A stretch of DNA of 64,000 nt, from contig CAMTVQ010000001.1 in NCBI GenBank assembly GCA_947085255.1, positions 124,001 to 188,000 of the forward strand, read 5' to 3'. The DNA comes from CAMTVQ01 sp947085255. Its GTDB lineage: Bacteria > Bacteroidota > Bacteroidia > Sphingobacteriales > Sphingobacteriaceae. Position 1 is the first letter of the stretch; each line of letters begins with the position of its first letter. Below are positions 42,206-50,674 of the stretch, piece by piece. Below the pieces are notes generated by a model that searched no databases, had not been told where the DNA came from, and saw only the letters and a list, made by a program, of their open reading frames with translations. Made by a program: the position numbers and the translations under genes.

Positions 42206-42895
42206 ATGCAAAAAATAGTAGTACTTACTGGCGCGGGTATTAGTGCCGAAAGTGGATTGAAAACATTTAGAGATAGCGATGGACTTTGGGAAAATCACCG
42301 CATAGAAGACGTAGCTACACTAGATGCTTGGCAGCGTAACCCTGAATTGGTTCAGGAGTTTTACAATCAGCGCCGAAAAGCAGTTTTAGAAACTACCCCA
42401 AACGTGGCGCACTATGCCTTGGCAAAATTGGAAGAGCAGTTTGAAGTGCACATCATTACCCAAAATATAGATAATTTACACGAACGGGCAGGGAGTACTC
42501 GGGTAATGCATTTGCACGGCATTATTACCAAAGCACAAAGTAGCCTCCACCCAAAGTTGGTGTACGACATAGTGGATTGGGAATTAAAAATGGGTGATAG
42601 GTGCGAAAAAGGAAGTCAGCTACGTCCGCACATCGTGTGGTTTGGTGAAGAGGTGCCGATGATTGAGCCCGCTGCCGCTTTGTGCGCGCAGGCAGCTATT
42701 TTTATACTAGTGGGTACTTCGCTCAATGTGTACCCCGCTGCTGGTCTCATTGATTTTATTGATAATGATGTGCCTAAATATATCATCGACCCCGTAGCGC
42801 CGCCTGTGCATCGGTATCAAAACTGTATTACCATGCTGGGTAAAGCCACCGAGAAACTCCCCGAGTTGACAGAACGGTTGTTGGCGAATGCCTAA
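42206..42895 (+). CDS. NAD-dependent protein deacylase, class III sirtuin (CobB-like)
   Basis: A 229-residue sirtuin removing acetyl or succinyl groups from lysine with NAD+. Motifs: LTGAGISAESGLKTFRD (NAD site), TQNIDNLHERAG, the catalytic His in VMHLHGIIT, and IVWFGEEVP and VGTSLNVYPAAGL. The Tyr and Arg of the YxxR motif (EFYNQRRKAV) fit class III enzymes that favour succinyl-lysine. The four zinc cysteines are absent in this short form: DRCEKGSQLRPH carries only one Cys, as in other Bacteroidota relatives. A terminator follows at 42921-42955. Confidence 0.9.
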   Translation: MQKIVVLTGAGISAESGLKTFRDSDGLWENHRIEDVATLDAWQRNPELVQEFYNQRRKAVLETTPNVAHYALAKLEEQFEVHIITQNIDNLHERAGSTRVMHLHGIITKAQSSLHPKLVYDIVDWELKMGDRCEKGSQLRPHIVWFGEEVPMIEPAAALCAQAAIFILVGTSLNVYPAAGLIDFIDNDVPKYIIDPVAPPVHRYQNCITMLGKATEKLPELTERLLANA

Positions 42896-42920
42896 AAAAC
42901 GAAAATTGTAGTAAAACAAG

Positions 42921-42955
42921 AAATCCGGCTTACCTCAAGGAGAGCCGGATTTTTT
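42921..42955 (+). terminator. Intrinsic terminator
   Basis: AAATCCGGCT, a loop of about 12 bases, then AGCCGGATTTTTT: a 9-10 bp stem followed by a T-run, after the sirtuin gene and before the convergent DUF6580 gene. Confidence 0.88.
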
Positions 42956-42972
42956 ATGTATTTGATTTGAGC

Positions 42973-43497
42973 CTATTTTAAAGCCAGTACAGGGAATCTT
43001 TTTTCTAAAGCATAAAAGACACCAAAACAAGCGCCCGAATAGAACAGGTCGCCTATAAGAGAGTTTCTAAAGAAAGGCAAGGCTGCTGTATAAGATTGCA
43101 ACAGACCATTCATGTCGTTGCTATACAACCCTAAGTTGCCATACCAAAATGGCAAATTGGTAATCAGGTAAAAAATCAACGACGACGCTAATGAGCCTCC
43201 CACAACATTGAGTACAGTAATGTTTTTGCCTACCAAAATTCCTATGGCAGTAGCTACAAGCATGCACACAAAAACGGGTGTTTCTTGCAGTCCGCCACCT
43301 GGCAAAAACAAGTTAGAAAAAAGCAGCGCGGCTATAGGAATAACAAACGCCCAGCGCTTGTCGGTAAACTGCGCACCAGCGAATAATGCAATGCCAGCAA
43401 CGGCAGCAAAGTTGGCGGGATGTGGCAACAAACGTGTGAGTGCGCCAGCAAAAATTAAAGCAGTGATAGAGTAGAAGCGGGGTGAAAAAGTCTTCAT
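42973..43497 (-). CDS. DUF6580 putative transport protein
   Basis: A 174-residue inner-membrane protein with about five hydrophobic segments. The pattern TRLLPHPANFAAVAGIALFAGA, then FSNLFLPGGG, VGKNITVLNVVGGSLASSLIFYLITNLPFWYG and YTAALPFFRNSLIGDLFYSG matches the DUF6580 family, which looks like an ECF-type S component. ATG 43497 (MKTFSPRFY) is chosen; the frame to 43617 adds a 40-residue basic leader unlike the family. Substrate unknown. Confidence 0.8.
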   Translation of the reverse strand: MKTFSPRFYSITALIFAGALTRLLPHPANFAAVAGIALFAGAQFTDKRWAFVIPIAALLFSNLFLPGGGLQETPVFVCMLVATAIGILVGKNITVLNVVGGSLASSLIFYLITNLPFWYGNLGLYSNDMNGLLQSYTAALPFFRNSLIGDLFYSGACFGVFYALEKRFPVLALK

Positions 43498-43884
43498 GTT
43501 TTTTGTTCGTTTTTTCGAGAAATCAAAGATATAAAAATAGGAGCAATGATTGTAAAAATAATGCACAAGCCGTACAAAATGGGGCATTATAGTCCGCCAA
43601 ATTTTATTTTTTAACAAATTATAAAAATCAACTAATCAGTTTATTAAATGTACTTATTTTAAGTAATAGTTTTTATGTAATCTATTTTTGACGTCTTGTT
43701 TTTGCTTTGTGGAAAATATAATTCTGTTTGCGATAATTATTAATTATAACTAATTTATAATTAATAGTATATGTATAGTATAAAAAGTAATAGTTTATGT
43801 AATAAGAGGGCACTGCACATCCGTAAAAAAGAACTGTCTTTTTACACGAAATAATTCAAGTGAGGGAGTTTTGCGAGATTGCGT
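43498..43884. other. A+T-rich spacer with an 11-bp palindrome
   Basis: 387 bases without a gene between the DUF6580 gene and the next operon. It is very A+T-rich. The only structured element is ATTAATTATAA (43739-43749), loop CTAAT, and its exact reverse complement TTATAATTAAT (43755-43765). I see no riboswitch, tRNA or clear promoter in it; the promoter of the DUF6580 gene must be at its left end. Confidence 0.5.
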
Positions 43885-44127
43885 TTAAGCAATTCGCTGG
43901 AGTGCATCGGCTAAGGTTTGCCGCATTTCTTCAAACCGCTGCAAGCAACTTTCTAAAAATTGTTCGTCTACGAGTGCCTTCAATTCGTTCAAATTAATCA
44001 CATCCATTTCGGATACTTTGTAGGTTTGTTCGAGGCTGCCTTGCTCCAATTTTATCAAGTATTTTTGGTTCATGTGGAAGATACTGATGCGGCATTTTTG
44101 GTGCGGAATTTCGGCGATAATTCTCAT
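43885..44127 (-). CDS. Small conserved-looking hypothetical protein, 80 residues
   Basis: An 80-residue soluble protein with a beta-rich first half (MRIIAEIPHQKCRISIFHMN, QKYLIKLEQGSLEQTYKVSE) and a helical end (QFLESCLQRFEEMRQTLADALQRI). No family recognised with certainty. It begins one base after the stop of the YkgJ-type gene, so it is the last gene of the operon with the S46 peptidase. The tight spacing supports a real gene. Confidence 0.7.
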   Translation of the reverse strand: MRIIAEIPHQKCRISIFHMNQKYLIKLEQGSLEQTYKVSEMDVINLNELKALVDEQFLESCLQRFEEMRQTLADALQRIA

Positions 44128-44128
44128 A

Positions 44129-44614
44129 TTAATACAAGCTTTTTAGGTGTTCAACAATGCGGTAAACGGCAGGACAAACAGCCGTATTTTTTGCGGTAAT
44201 AGCGGTAATCTGGTAAAATTTTCGGCGGTTGGTATGTGGGTATTCTCGACAAGCATCTGGCCGTGCTTCGTACACCGAGCAATAATTATCTGCGCCTAAA
44301 AAGGGGCAGGGGGTGCTGTTCATTACATAATCGCGGTCTTCATCCAGCAATAAATGCTTCTCAATCAATTCGGCGGGACGTAATCTAAAATGCTTTGCCA
44401 AACGCTCTATATCACGTTGGGTAACAATAGGACTAATCGTTTTGCAGCAATTTGCGCAGGTAAGGCAGTCAATTTCTTCAAACGCTTCATCGTGTAAGCG
44501 GTGTACGGTAGCATCTAAATCGCTTGGTTTTTTCTTCTTAAGCTTTTCAAACAGCTTTTTATGCTCCTTTTCGGCTTTTTTTGCCAGTACTGGTAAATCG
44601 GCAGGCGCAATCAT
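44129..44614 (-). CDS. YkgJ family cysteine cluster protein
   Basis: A 161-residue protein with the YkgJ (CxxCC) zinc/iron cluster: CLTCANCCKTISPIVTQRDI and CPFLGADNYCSVYEARPDACREYP give eight cysteines. An amino-terminal helical segment is Lys-rich (EKEHKKLFEKLKKKK). The cluster type is uncertain (zinc or Fe-S). The ATG overlaps the SDR stop by one base (TAATG), showing coupled translation. Confidence 0.88.
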   Translation of the reverse strand: MIAPADLPVLAKKAEKEHKKLFEKLKKKKPSDLDATVHRLHDEAFEEIDCLTCANCCKTISPIVTQRDIERLAKHFRLRPAELIEKHLLLDEDRDYVMNSTPCPFLGADNYCSVYEARPDACREYPHTNRRKFYQITAITAKNTAVCPAVYRIVEHLKSLY

Positions 44615-45408
44615 TAAGCTACTTTTATATGAGGTATCACCTTAGAAAACACACGTGGAATAAAGCGTTTGGCATATACTCCGAGCTTTTCTTTAAATCC
44701 CGCTATGATTATTTCTTCACGTTCTTGTGCCATTGCTCGTACAATTCTTTTGGCGCAATGGGCTGGTAAAATGCCATTCTCGGTGGTGCTATCCATCTTC
44801 TGTTGTGGACTACCATCGGCAGTAAGGGCATTCATGGTCAAATTAGTACGTATAAAACCTGGGCACACCAGTGTTACCTTTAGTCCATCTTTTGCATTTT
44901 CGGCACGCAGCGAATCAAAAAAGCCATGCAGTGCGTGTTTAGAACCCGCATAGCCCGAACGCAGTGGGGTTCCGTATTTACCAACCACACTGGTTATTAC
45001 TACTAAATGTCCCTTTTTCTGTTGTAAAAAGTAGGGCAATAGAGCTTTTGTAAGGGTAATGGGGGCAAAATAATTTACCTCCATCAGGCGCCTGTCTACT
45101 GCAACTAGCGTTTCTTTTGCCAAAGAGCGTTGGCTAATTCCTGCACAATGTATCATGCCGTCTAAAGCGCCAAAAAGCAGCATAGCCTCATTGGCTTTAG
45201 CAGGCAACGTATCCTGCTCACTTAAATCTAAGGTTAATACAGCAATGTTTTCGGGCACAGCACAGTTCTGTTTTACGCGGTGTAATGCCGCCGTATTACG
45301 TGCCGAAATAATCAGTTTTACACCCTGCGTATTAAGCTCGTAAGCCAATGCTTCACCAATACCCGATGACGCTCCAGTAAGCCAAAATACGCGGTCTTTT
45401 AGGTTCAT
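44614..45408 (-). CDS. Short-chain dehydrogenase/reductase
   Basis: A 264-residue SDR with TGASSGIGEALAYEL (dinucleotide loop), NNAG-equivalent IHCAGISQRSL, and the catalytic Ser-Tyr-Lys seen in VITSVVGKYGTPLRSGYAGSK. Family members reduce carbonyls or oxidise alcohols with NAD(P)H; the C-terminal basic tail (FKEKLGVYAKRFIPRVFSK) suggests membrane association, as in DltE-type or dehydrogenase-11-like enzymes. It overlaps both neighbours by a single base. Confidence 0.88.
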   Translation of the reverse strand: MNLKDRVFWLTGASSGIGEALAYELNTQGVKLIISARNTAALHRVKQNCAVPENIAVLTLDLSEQDTLPAKANEAMLLFGALDGMIHCAGISQRSLAKETLVAVDRRLMEVNYFAPITLTKALLPYFLQQKKGHLVVITSVVGKYGTPLRSGYAGSKHALHGFFDSLRAENAKDGLKVTLVCPGFIRTNLTMNALTADGSPQQKMDSTTENGILPAHCAKRIVRAMAQEREEIIIAGFKEKLGVYAKRFIPRVFSKVIPHIKVA

Positions 45409-47552
45409 TATTTTACAGATACACCAAGTTCTTTCAGAATAAAATCGGCATTGTCAATTTTCTGAGCTACCCACAACACGTACCGAATATCTACTCCAAT
45501 GGAGCGGCTGTAGCTTTCATTCCACGCAAAATCATTAATAGTGGCCTCAAACGTACGGTCAAAATTTACGCCTACCAATTCGCCTTTTGCATTCATTACT
45601 GGGCTACCAGAATTACCTCCAGAAGTATCTAAATTGTATAAAAAAGCCACTGGAACATCATTCATATCGGCTTTAGCAAATTTACCGAAGTCTTTTGCGG
45701 CATATAATTCCTCAATTTTTTCAGGGTACACGTAATCACCTTCTTTTTGTCCCTTATCAATAATGCCTTTTAGACCAGTAAAGGGTTTGTAATAAGTGGC
45801 ATCTGCAGGGGTAGCACCACGTACATAACCGTAAGTAAGGCGCAAGGTGCTGTTGGCATCGGGTATAAAATTGGTTTGTTTGTACGCCATTTTTACCTCT
45901 ACATAATCGGCCATTAACTTGTTTAGTTTGCCTTCTCGGGTTTGTTTGGCGGTGTTTAATACGTCGGCTTGTTGTGCCAATGCCAGTGCAAAATAGAGCA
46001 GCGCATCATTCTGTATATAAAATTCGTTGAGTGGTTTTTGTAGTTCACTGCTCAAAAAATCGGGATTATTTAGCGCAGAGCTTTGCAAAAGTGTGCGTGT
46101 CCAGCTATTCCAGTTTACACTACCCAATGCAGTTACAGCCGTTATTTGTTGGCTATCTGGTAATGCGGCGGCATCTTCGAGCATGCGTTTTAGTAAGCGA
46201 AAGTCTGTTTCGGCTACGTAGGAGGCGTATAAGTTTTTAGCAGATTCGGCTAATTTTGCCCCATTTTCTCGGTAATATTTTTCTTTAGCATCGCCTTCAA
46301 GTGCTGCCAGTTTTTTCTTGAAACCTGTTACCTGATAGGCAATATTGAGCAAATGCGCACTTTGAATTAGCTGAGTAAGCACCAAATCGCGTCGGGCTTC
46401 GGTGTTTGTTTCGGCATATAGCGCCTCAATGTCTTGTAATAGCGTGCTGTAATTTAAATCCATAGCAGCATTGGAGCCAATAAATGCAGCAATTTCGTTA
46501 TCTTCTTTACGCTTTTCATTCACTAAATCGGTGCGTTGCAAGCCTTGTATCTTCCCTTTGTAGTTCTTCAGCACGTTGGCTTTGCCCTTTATACGGCTGG
46601 CTTGTTTTAGTGCATCTGCTTTGTTGAGCATGCCCGTTTCTTCCATTTGCTGGTTTTGCCACTCAAAAAGCGAAGAAATGTAGGGTAATAACTGTTGCTG
46701 TTGATAGTCTACATACGCAGCAGGGCGGTTGCGAAAAGTTCTGCCGGGATAGCCCAAAATAAATACAAAGTCATTCTCATTGATGCCTTTTGGGTTTATT
46801 TTTAAGAACTTTTTAGGGGTATAGGGCACATTGTTTTTAGCAAACTTAGCAGAAGAGCCATCTGGTGCTACATAGGCACGCATAAACGAAAAATCGCCTG
46901 TATGGCGTGGCCATACCCAATTATCGCTTTCGCCGCCAAACTCGCCAATACTACGCTGTGGGATATATACCAAACGCACATCTTGTATAATACGGTAACG
47001 AAACAGCACATACGTACGCCCAATAAACATTTCAGAAACTTCGGCTTTAATACCCTTTTCTTTAGCTTCGGCTTCTTTTACCAGTTCGGTAATCTTAGCA
47101 TTAATCAAATTAATACGCTCGGCAGGGTTGCTGTTGGCCGCTACGGCTGCTGCAATTTTAGCTGATACGTCTTCATAGCTCTCGGTAATGCGGCAGGTAA
47201 GTCCTTTGGCTTCAATTTCTTGCTCACGGCTGCGCGCTACAAAACCATTGGTGAGGTAATCTTTTTCGGGTGTGCTGGCTAACTGCACTGCACCAAACGC
47301 ACAATGGTGGTTGGTAATAATCAGTCCTTCTGAAGAAACAAAAGAACCTGTGCAGCCGCCTACGTTTACCAAGGCATCAATTAAGCTTTTGCCATTAGGA
47401 TTATACAGATCTGTTTGCGAAATTTTTAGCCCTGCTTTTTTTAGGTCTACTTTTTTAAGCTCACTTAAGGGGTACATTCCCTCGTCGGGTGCAGCAACTA
47501 TTGTATTGGCTAATAATAGGCAGGTTATTATGGAACAAAGGATTTTACGCAT
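45408..47552 (-). CDS. S46 dipeptidyl-peptidase, probably DPP11 type (acidic P1)
   Basis: A 714-residue exported serine peptidase of family S46. Signal peptide about 1-20; the catalytic His in GLIITNHHCAFG (82-83), the catalytic Ser in GNSGSPVMNAKGE near residue 655, and GEFGGESDNWVWPRHTGDF (Asp region) complete the chymotrypsin-like double barrel. Eighteen residues after the catalytic Ser lies an Arg (VGVNFDRTF), the position that is Arg in Asp/Glu-specific DPP11 and Gly in DPP7. It likely cleaves dipeptides in the periplasm. It leads the operon with SDR, YkgJ and the 80-residue gene. Confidence 0.88.
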   Translation of the reverse strand: MRKILCSIITCLLLANTIVAAPDEGMYPLSELKKVDLKKAGLKISQTDLYNPNGKSLIDALVNVGGCTGSFVSSEGLIITNHHCAFGAVQLASTPEKDYLTNGFVARSREQEIEAKGLTCRITESYEDVSAKIAAAVAANSNPAERINLINAKITELVKEAEAKEKGIKAEVSEMFIGRTYVLFRYRIIQDVRLVYIPQRSIGEFGGESDNWVWPRHTGDFSFMRAYVAPDGSSAKFAKNNVPYTPKKFLKINPKGINENDFVFILGYPGRTFRNRPAAYVDYQQQQLLPYISSLFEWQNQQMEETGMLNKADALKQASRIKGKANVLKNYKGKIQGLQRTDLVNEKRKEDNEIAAFIGSNAAMDLNYSTLLQDIEALYAETNTEARRDLVLTQLIQSAHLLNIAYQVTGFKKKLAALEGDAKEKYYRENGAKLAESAKNLYASYVAETDFRLLKRMLEDAAALPDSQQITAVTALGSVNWNSWTRTLLQSSALNNPDFLSSELQKPLNEFYIQNDALLYFALALAQQADVLNTAKQTREGKLNKLMADYVEVKMAYKQTNFIPDANSTLRLTYGYVRGATPADATYYKPFTGLKGIIDKGQKEGDYVYPEKIEELYAAKDFGKFAKADMNDVPVAFLYNLDTSGGNSGSPVMNAKGELVGVNFDRTFEATINDFAWNESYSRSIGVDIRYVLWVAQKIDNADFILKELGVSVK

Positions 47553-47648
47553 AGTACAATTGATTGAACATCAAAAGTATTGTTTTGGCAAGGAGCCTCA
47601 AAACCTTTGCAGCAAAACTTTGGTTACTTTTGTACAAAGTTTTACACA

Positions 47649-48131
47649 ATGGCAGAAGATTTAAAGATACTTAGCACCACCAACAAGGCAGAACAATACC
47701 GCTCGTTGTTACCCCAAATAACGGCACTCATTACCGGAGAAACAGATGTTACCGCCAACTTGGCGAACGTAAGCGCAGCACTTAAGGAGGCTTTTGGCTT
47801 TTTTTGGGTAGGTTTTTATTTGGTAAAAGCAGATGAGTTAGTGCTCGGACCCTTTCAAGGACCAGTGGCTTGTACGCGTATTCGTAAAGGAAAAGGAGTA
47901 TGTGGCGCCAGTTGGGCACAAAATGAAACCCTAATTGTGCCCGACGTGGATGCTTTTCCGGGACATATTGCCTGTAGTTCTTTGTCTAAATCAGAAATTG
48001 TGGTGCCTTTACGCAAAAATGGAGCGGTAATAGGTGTATTGGACGTGGATAGTGCTGAATTGAATGATTTTGATGAGGTAGATAAGCAGTATTTGGAAGA
48101 ATTGATAACACAGTTAGTAGCTAATATGTAG
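47649..48131 (+). CDS. msrC: Free methionine-(R)-sulfoxide reductase (GAF domain)
   Basis: A 160-residue single GAF-domain protein of the fRMsr type, reducing free methionine-R-sulfoxide. The catalytic and resolving cysteines are in VACTRIRKGKGVCGASW and HIACSSLSKSEIVVPL; the surrounding pattern FFWVGFYLVKADELVLGPFQG and GVLDVDSAELNDFD is diagnostic. ATG 47649 (MAEDLK) is chosen; an earlier frame start at 47580 lies in the promoter. TACTTTTG at 47625-47632 fits the -7 box, 17 bases before the ATG. Confidence 0.9.
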   Translation: MAEDLKILSTTNKAEQYRSLLPQITALITGETDVTANLANVSAALKEAFGFFWVGFYLVKADELVLGPFQGPVACTRIRKGKGVCGASWAQNETLIVPDVDAFPGHIACSSLSKSEIVVPLRKNGAVIGVLDVDSAELNDFDEVDKQYLEELITQLVANM

Positions 48132-48135
48132 TGTT

Positions 48136-48737
48136 GTGAATAAACTCCCCTTATCCTTTTATCAGCGCAGCGACTTAGTACAAATTGCGCAAGATTTATT
48201 GGGCAAATTCCTTTTTACCAATGTGGGTAATGTGCTTACGGGAGGCATGATTGTAGAAACAGAAGCGTACAAAGGACCAGAAGATAGGGGTTCGCATGCC
48301 CACAATAATAAACTTACCGAGCGCAATCGCGTAATGTACGAAGCAGGCGGAGTGGCGTACGTGTACATCTGCTACGGCATTCACGATTTGTTTAATGTGG
48401 TAACTGGTGAAGCGGTAGTTCGCACGCTGTTTTAATTCGTGCTATTGAGCCTGTAACGGGTATCGATACCATGCTGTACCGACGCAATTTAACTGTGCAA
48501 AAACCTCAGGTAACTGCTGGTCCGGGTGCTATGGGTAAAGCCTTAGGCATTACAAAGGAACTGAATAAAGCTAATTTATTGGGCGACGAAGTATGGATTG
48601 AAGATAGGGGTATTGCATTTGCACAAGAGCAGATTGCCGCTGGACCGCGCATTGGGATGAATTTTGATGGGCCCTTTAAAACGATTCCGTGGCGTTTTTG
48701 GGTACAGGGCAATAAATTTGTAAGTAAAACGAGGTAG
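48136..48737 (+). pseudogene. 3-methyladenine DNA glycosylase (AAG/MPG family) with an apparent frameshift
   Basis: The frame from GTG 48136 encodes the family start (YQRSDLVQIAQDLLGK, the catalytic Glu region GGMIVETEAYKGPEDRGSHA, VMYEAGGVAYVYICYGIHDLFN), then breaks at about 48420. The remainder continues in the +1 frame as HAVLIRAIEPVTGIDTMLYRR, ...TAGPGAMGKALGITKELN, ...AAGPRIGMNF to a stop at 48737. Inserting one C after GTT at 48420 gives the family sequence VPHAVLIRAIEP. So a single base is missing: a recent pseudogene or a sequencing error. The enzyme would excise alkylated purines. Confidence 0.85.
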
Positions 48738-48741
48738 AAAT

Positions 48742-48772
48742 AAAAAAGGTAAGCTTTCGGCTTACCTTTTTT
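48742..48772. terminator. Bidirectional intrinsic terminator
   Basis: A run of A, GGTAAGC, loop TTTCG, GCTTACC and a T-run: a perfect stem with A/T tracts on both sides. It closes the glycosylase gene and also lies just downstream of the minus-strand tRNA gene. Confidence 0.92.
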
Positions 48773-48785
48773 GGTTTGTTGGGTG

Positions 48786-48858
48786 TGATCCCGCTGGGAC
48801 TCGAACCCAGGACCCCAACATTAAAAGTGTTATGCTCTACCGGCTGAGCTACGAGATC
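48786..48858 (-). tRNA. tRNA-Lys (UUU)
   Basis: Read on the minus strand, 73 bases form the cloverleaf: acceptor GATCTCG/CGGGATC (one T-G pair), D-arm GCTC..GAGC, anticodon stem TAACA/TGTTG with loop CTTTTAA, so anticodon UUU, and T-arm CTGGG/CCCAG with TTCGAGT loop, discriminator A. The CCA end is not encoded. The terminator at 48742-48772 lies downstream. Confidence 0.97.
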
Positions 48859-48959
48859 AATACTCCTTTTTTTAAAAGGTTTGCAAATATACAAGGCAAA
48901 AGCGTTAAAACAAATAGAATAACAAACTATTTTCAGATTTACTACTTATGGCTTCACAA

Positions 48960-50168
48960 TCAGGTTGTTGATGCCTGTTTTTTTTCGGCTATTGCTTTTT
49001 CTTTAGTGTCGCGAGCTATAATTGTAGAGCGTTTAAACTCGGCAGTTTCATTAAACAAGCAACGATAGGTGTAATGCATCTTAGCAAAAGTAGCCCCAAC
49101 AGATTCGTGCAGGGCACGCATTTTGGGATTAAAATCACCCACCCATGATAGCTCTACCTCCTTATACTTTTTCTTTACCAATATTCTATACACGTTCATA
49201 ATCAAAGCCGACTCTAAACCTGATTTTTGGTATTCTGGTTTTACCCCCATAATTACCACACGCAAGCGGTTAACTGATCCACTCCATTTGTAATACAAAA
49301 ACTTGATTTTTGCCCATGTATCCATTTTTCCATTTAGGTGTTTTAGTACTTGGTTGGCATCTGGTAATGCTACTACAAACCCCGCCGGATTGTTATTTAC
49401 ATACGCATACCAAATAAACTGCTCGTCAATAATGGGTTTCATCTTTTCCAAGCTTTCCATAATGGTTTGTTTGTTCATAGGCACAAAGTTTTCGTGAAAC
49501 TTCCAGCCCTCATTGTATATGTCTATAAAATCGTTGGCGTATTTTTCAAACTCATTTAATTTTAAGTGTTCGAAACGATACCCTTCTTTTTGAGCCACCC
49601 AATCTGCAATTTTTGCAAAACGCTCGGGCAAAGGTTTGGTAATATCTACGTGATTAGATATTTGTTCGAAGTACTTTTTAAAGCCATACTCCTCAAAAAA
49701 AGCTTGATAATAGCTATGATTGTACGGCATACCAATAGCAGGTTGCATAAAACCATCTACCAGTAATCCCCAAAAATTATCGTTTTCTCCAAAGTTAATG
49801 GGGCCATCCATGGCCTCCATGCCACGTGCACTTAGCCACTCGCGGCAAGCATCCATCAATAAAAAGGCTGCTTTTTTATCATTTATACATTCAAAAAAGC
49901 CCATACCGCCCGTAGGTTGCTCAAAATTAGTAGCTTTTTTGTGATTAATAAATGCAGCAACGCGACCAATAAGGGCACCATCGTCGCTTTTTAAAATCCA
50001 GCGTGTAGCCTCACCATGTTGGTGAAAGTTATTTTTATAAGGATCAAATATTCCGTCAATTTCTGCATCAATGGGGCATACCCAAAACGAATCGTTTTGG
50101 TAGATAATACGTGCCGTATCTAAAAATTGCTGGCGGGTGCTGGCGTTTGTTACTTCAATAAGATGCAT
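48960..50168 (-). CDS. GNAT-like acyltransferase family protein, 402 residues
   Basis: A long GNAT-fold protein. The N-terminal half has CPIDAEIDGIFDPYKNNFH and IGRVAAFINHKK, a degenerate GNAT module; the C-terminal module has VVIMGVKPEYQKSGLESALIMNVY, the acyl-CoA loop (usually R/Q-x-x-G-x-G/A, here QKSGLES), and NPKMRALHESVGATF. The tail is Lys-rich. This two-module family is common in Bacteroidota, with no proven substrate. It lies upstream of the tRNA-Lys on the same strand and downstream of a hairpin terminator. Confidence 0.78.
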   Translation of the reverse strand: MHLIEVTNASTRQQFLDTARIIYQNDSFWVCPIDAEIDGIFDPYKNNFHQHGEATRWILKSDDGALIGRVAAFINHKKATNFEQPTGGMGFFECINDKKAAFLLMDACREWLSARGMEAMDGPINFGENDNFWGLLVDGFMQPAIGMPYNHSYYQAFFEEYGFKKYFEQISNHVDITKPLPERFAKIADWVAQKEGYRFEHLKLNEFEKYANDFIDIYNEGWKFHENFVPMNKQTIMESLEKMKPIIDEQFIWYAYVNNNPAGFVVALPDANQVLKHLNGKMDTWAKIKFLYYKWSGSVNRLRVVIMGVKPEYQKSGLESALIMNVYRILVKKKYKEVELSWVGDFNPKMRALHESVGATFAKMHYTYRCLFNETAEFKRSTIIARDTKEKAIAEKKQASTT

Positions 50169-50190
50169 AGTGGGGTGGCGTGTGGCAAAT

Positions 50191-50215
50191 AAAAAAGCAC
50201 CTTAAAGGGGTGCTT
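50191..50215 (-). terminator. Intrinsic terminator (minus strand)
   Basis: On the minus strand: AAGCACC, a short loop, GGTGCTT and a T-run. It ends the small acidic-tail gene at 50242-50454 and separates it from the GNAT gene. Confidence 0.8.
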
Positions 50216-50241
50216 AAATAAATTATAGAGAATATAATAGA

Positions 50242-50454
50242 TTAAAAGTTTTCGTCGTCATCGTCATCATCCAAACTATCGTTTTCAAACTCGTCGATAT
50301 TTTCTAAATCCATGTCCAAATCATCATCCTCATTATCGAGTTTGTTTTTCCAGTTTTTAGTGTCTTTAGAGCTAAGCGGCTTTAATTTAGGCTTTTTAGT
50401 GTCGTTTTTTGACTCAGTTGTTACCTTTTTAACAGGCTTCTTAGGGGTTTTCAT
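50242..50454 (-). CDS. Small charged protein with basic N-terminus and acidic tail
   Basis: A 70-residue protein of extreme composition: the first half is Lys-rich (KKPVKKVTTESKNDTKKPK), the second half almost all Asp/Glu/Asn (DDDLDMDLENIDEF, ending in a run of Asp). Such proteins are usually disordered; no family recognised. ATG 50454 is chosen over the frame to 50493, which would add a Lys run. A clear terminator follows, so it is an independent transcript. Function unknown. Confidence 0.6.
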   Translation of the reverse strand: MKTPKKPVKKVTTESKNDTKKPKLKPLSSKDTKNWKNKLDNEDDDLDMDLENIDEFENDSLDDDDDDENF

Positions 50455-50674
50455 CTGAATATACTTTTTCTTTTTTTTGAAGAGGGAGCACAATTAGCCG
50501 ACTCATTACGGAATAAAGATAATTGTTTGATTTTTATATTAGGTTAAAAATTAGGAATAAAAATAGTGTTAAAATTAAATAGTCCTGCTTTTGCTTTAGG
50601 CATCTAAGTAAATTATTCGTTTTCGATTTTAGAAATAAAAGTGCATTTTTTTTAAAAATACCCCTTCGGTTTAA

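Noticed and set aside
43498..43884. Riboswitch upstream of the DUF6580 gene
   Set aside because: No conserved aptamer motif is visible in this A+T-rich spacer.
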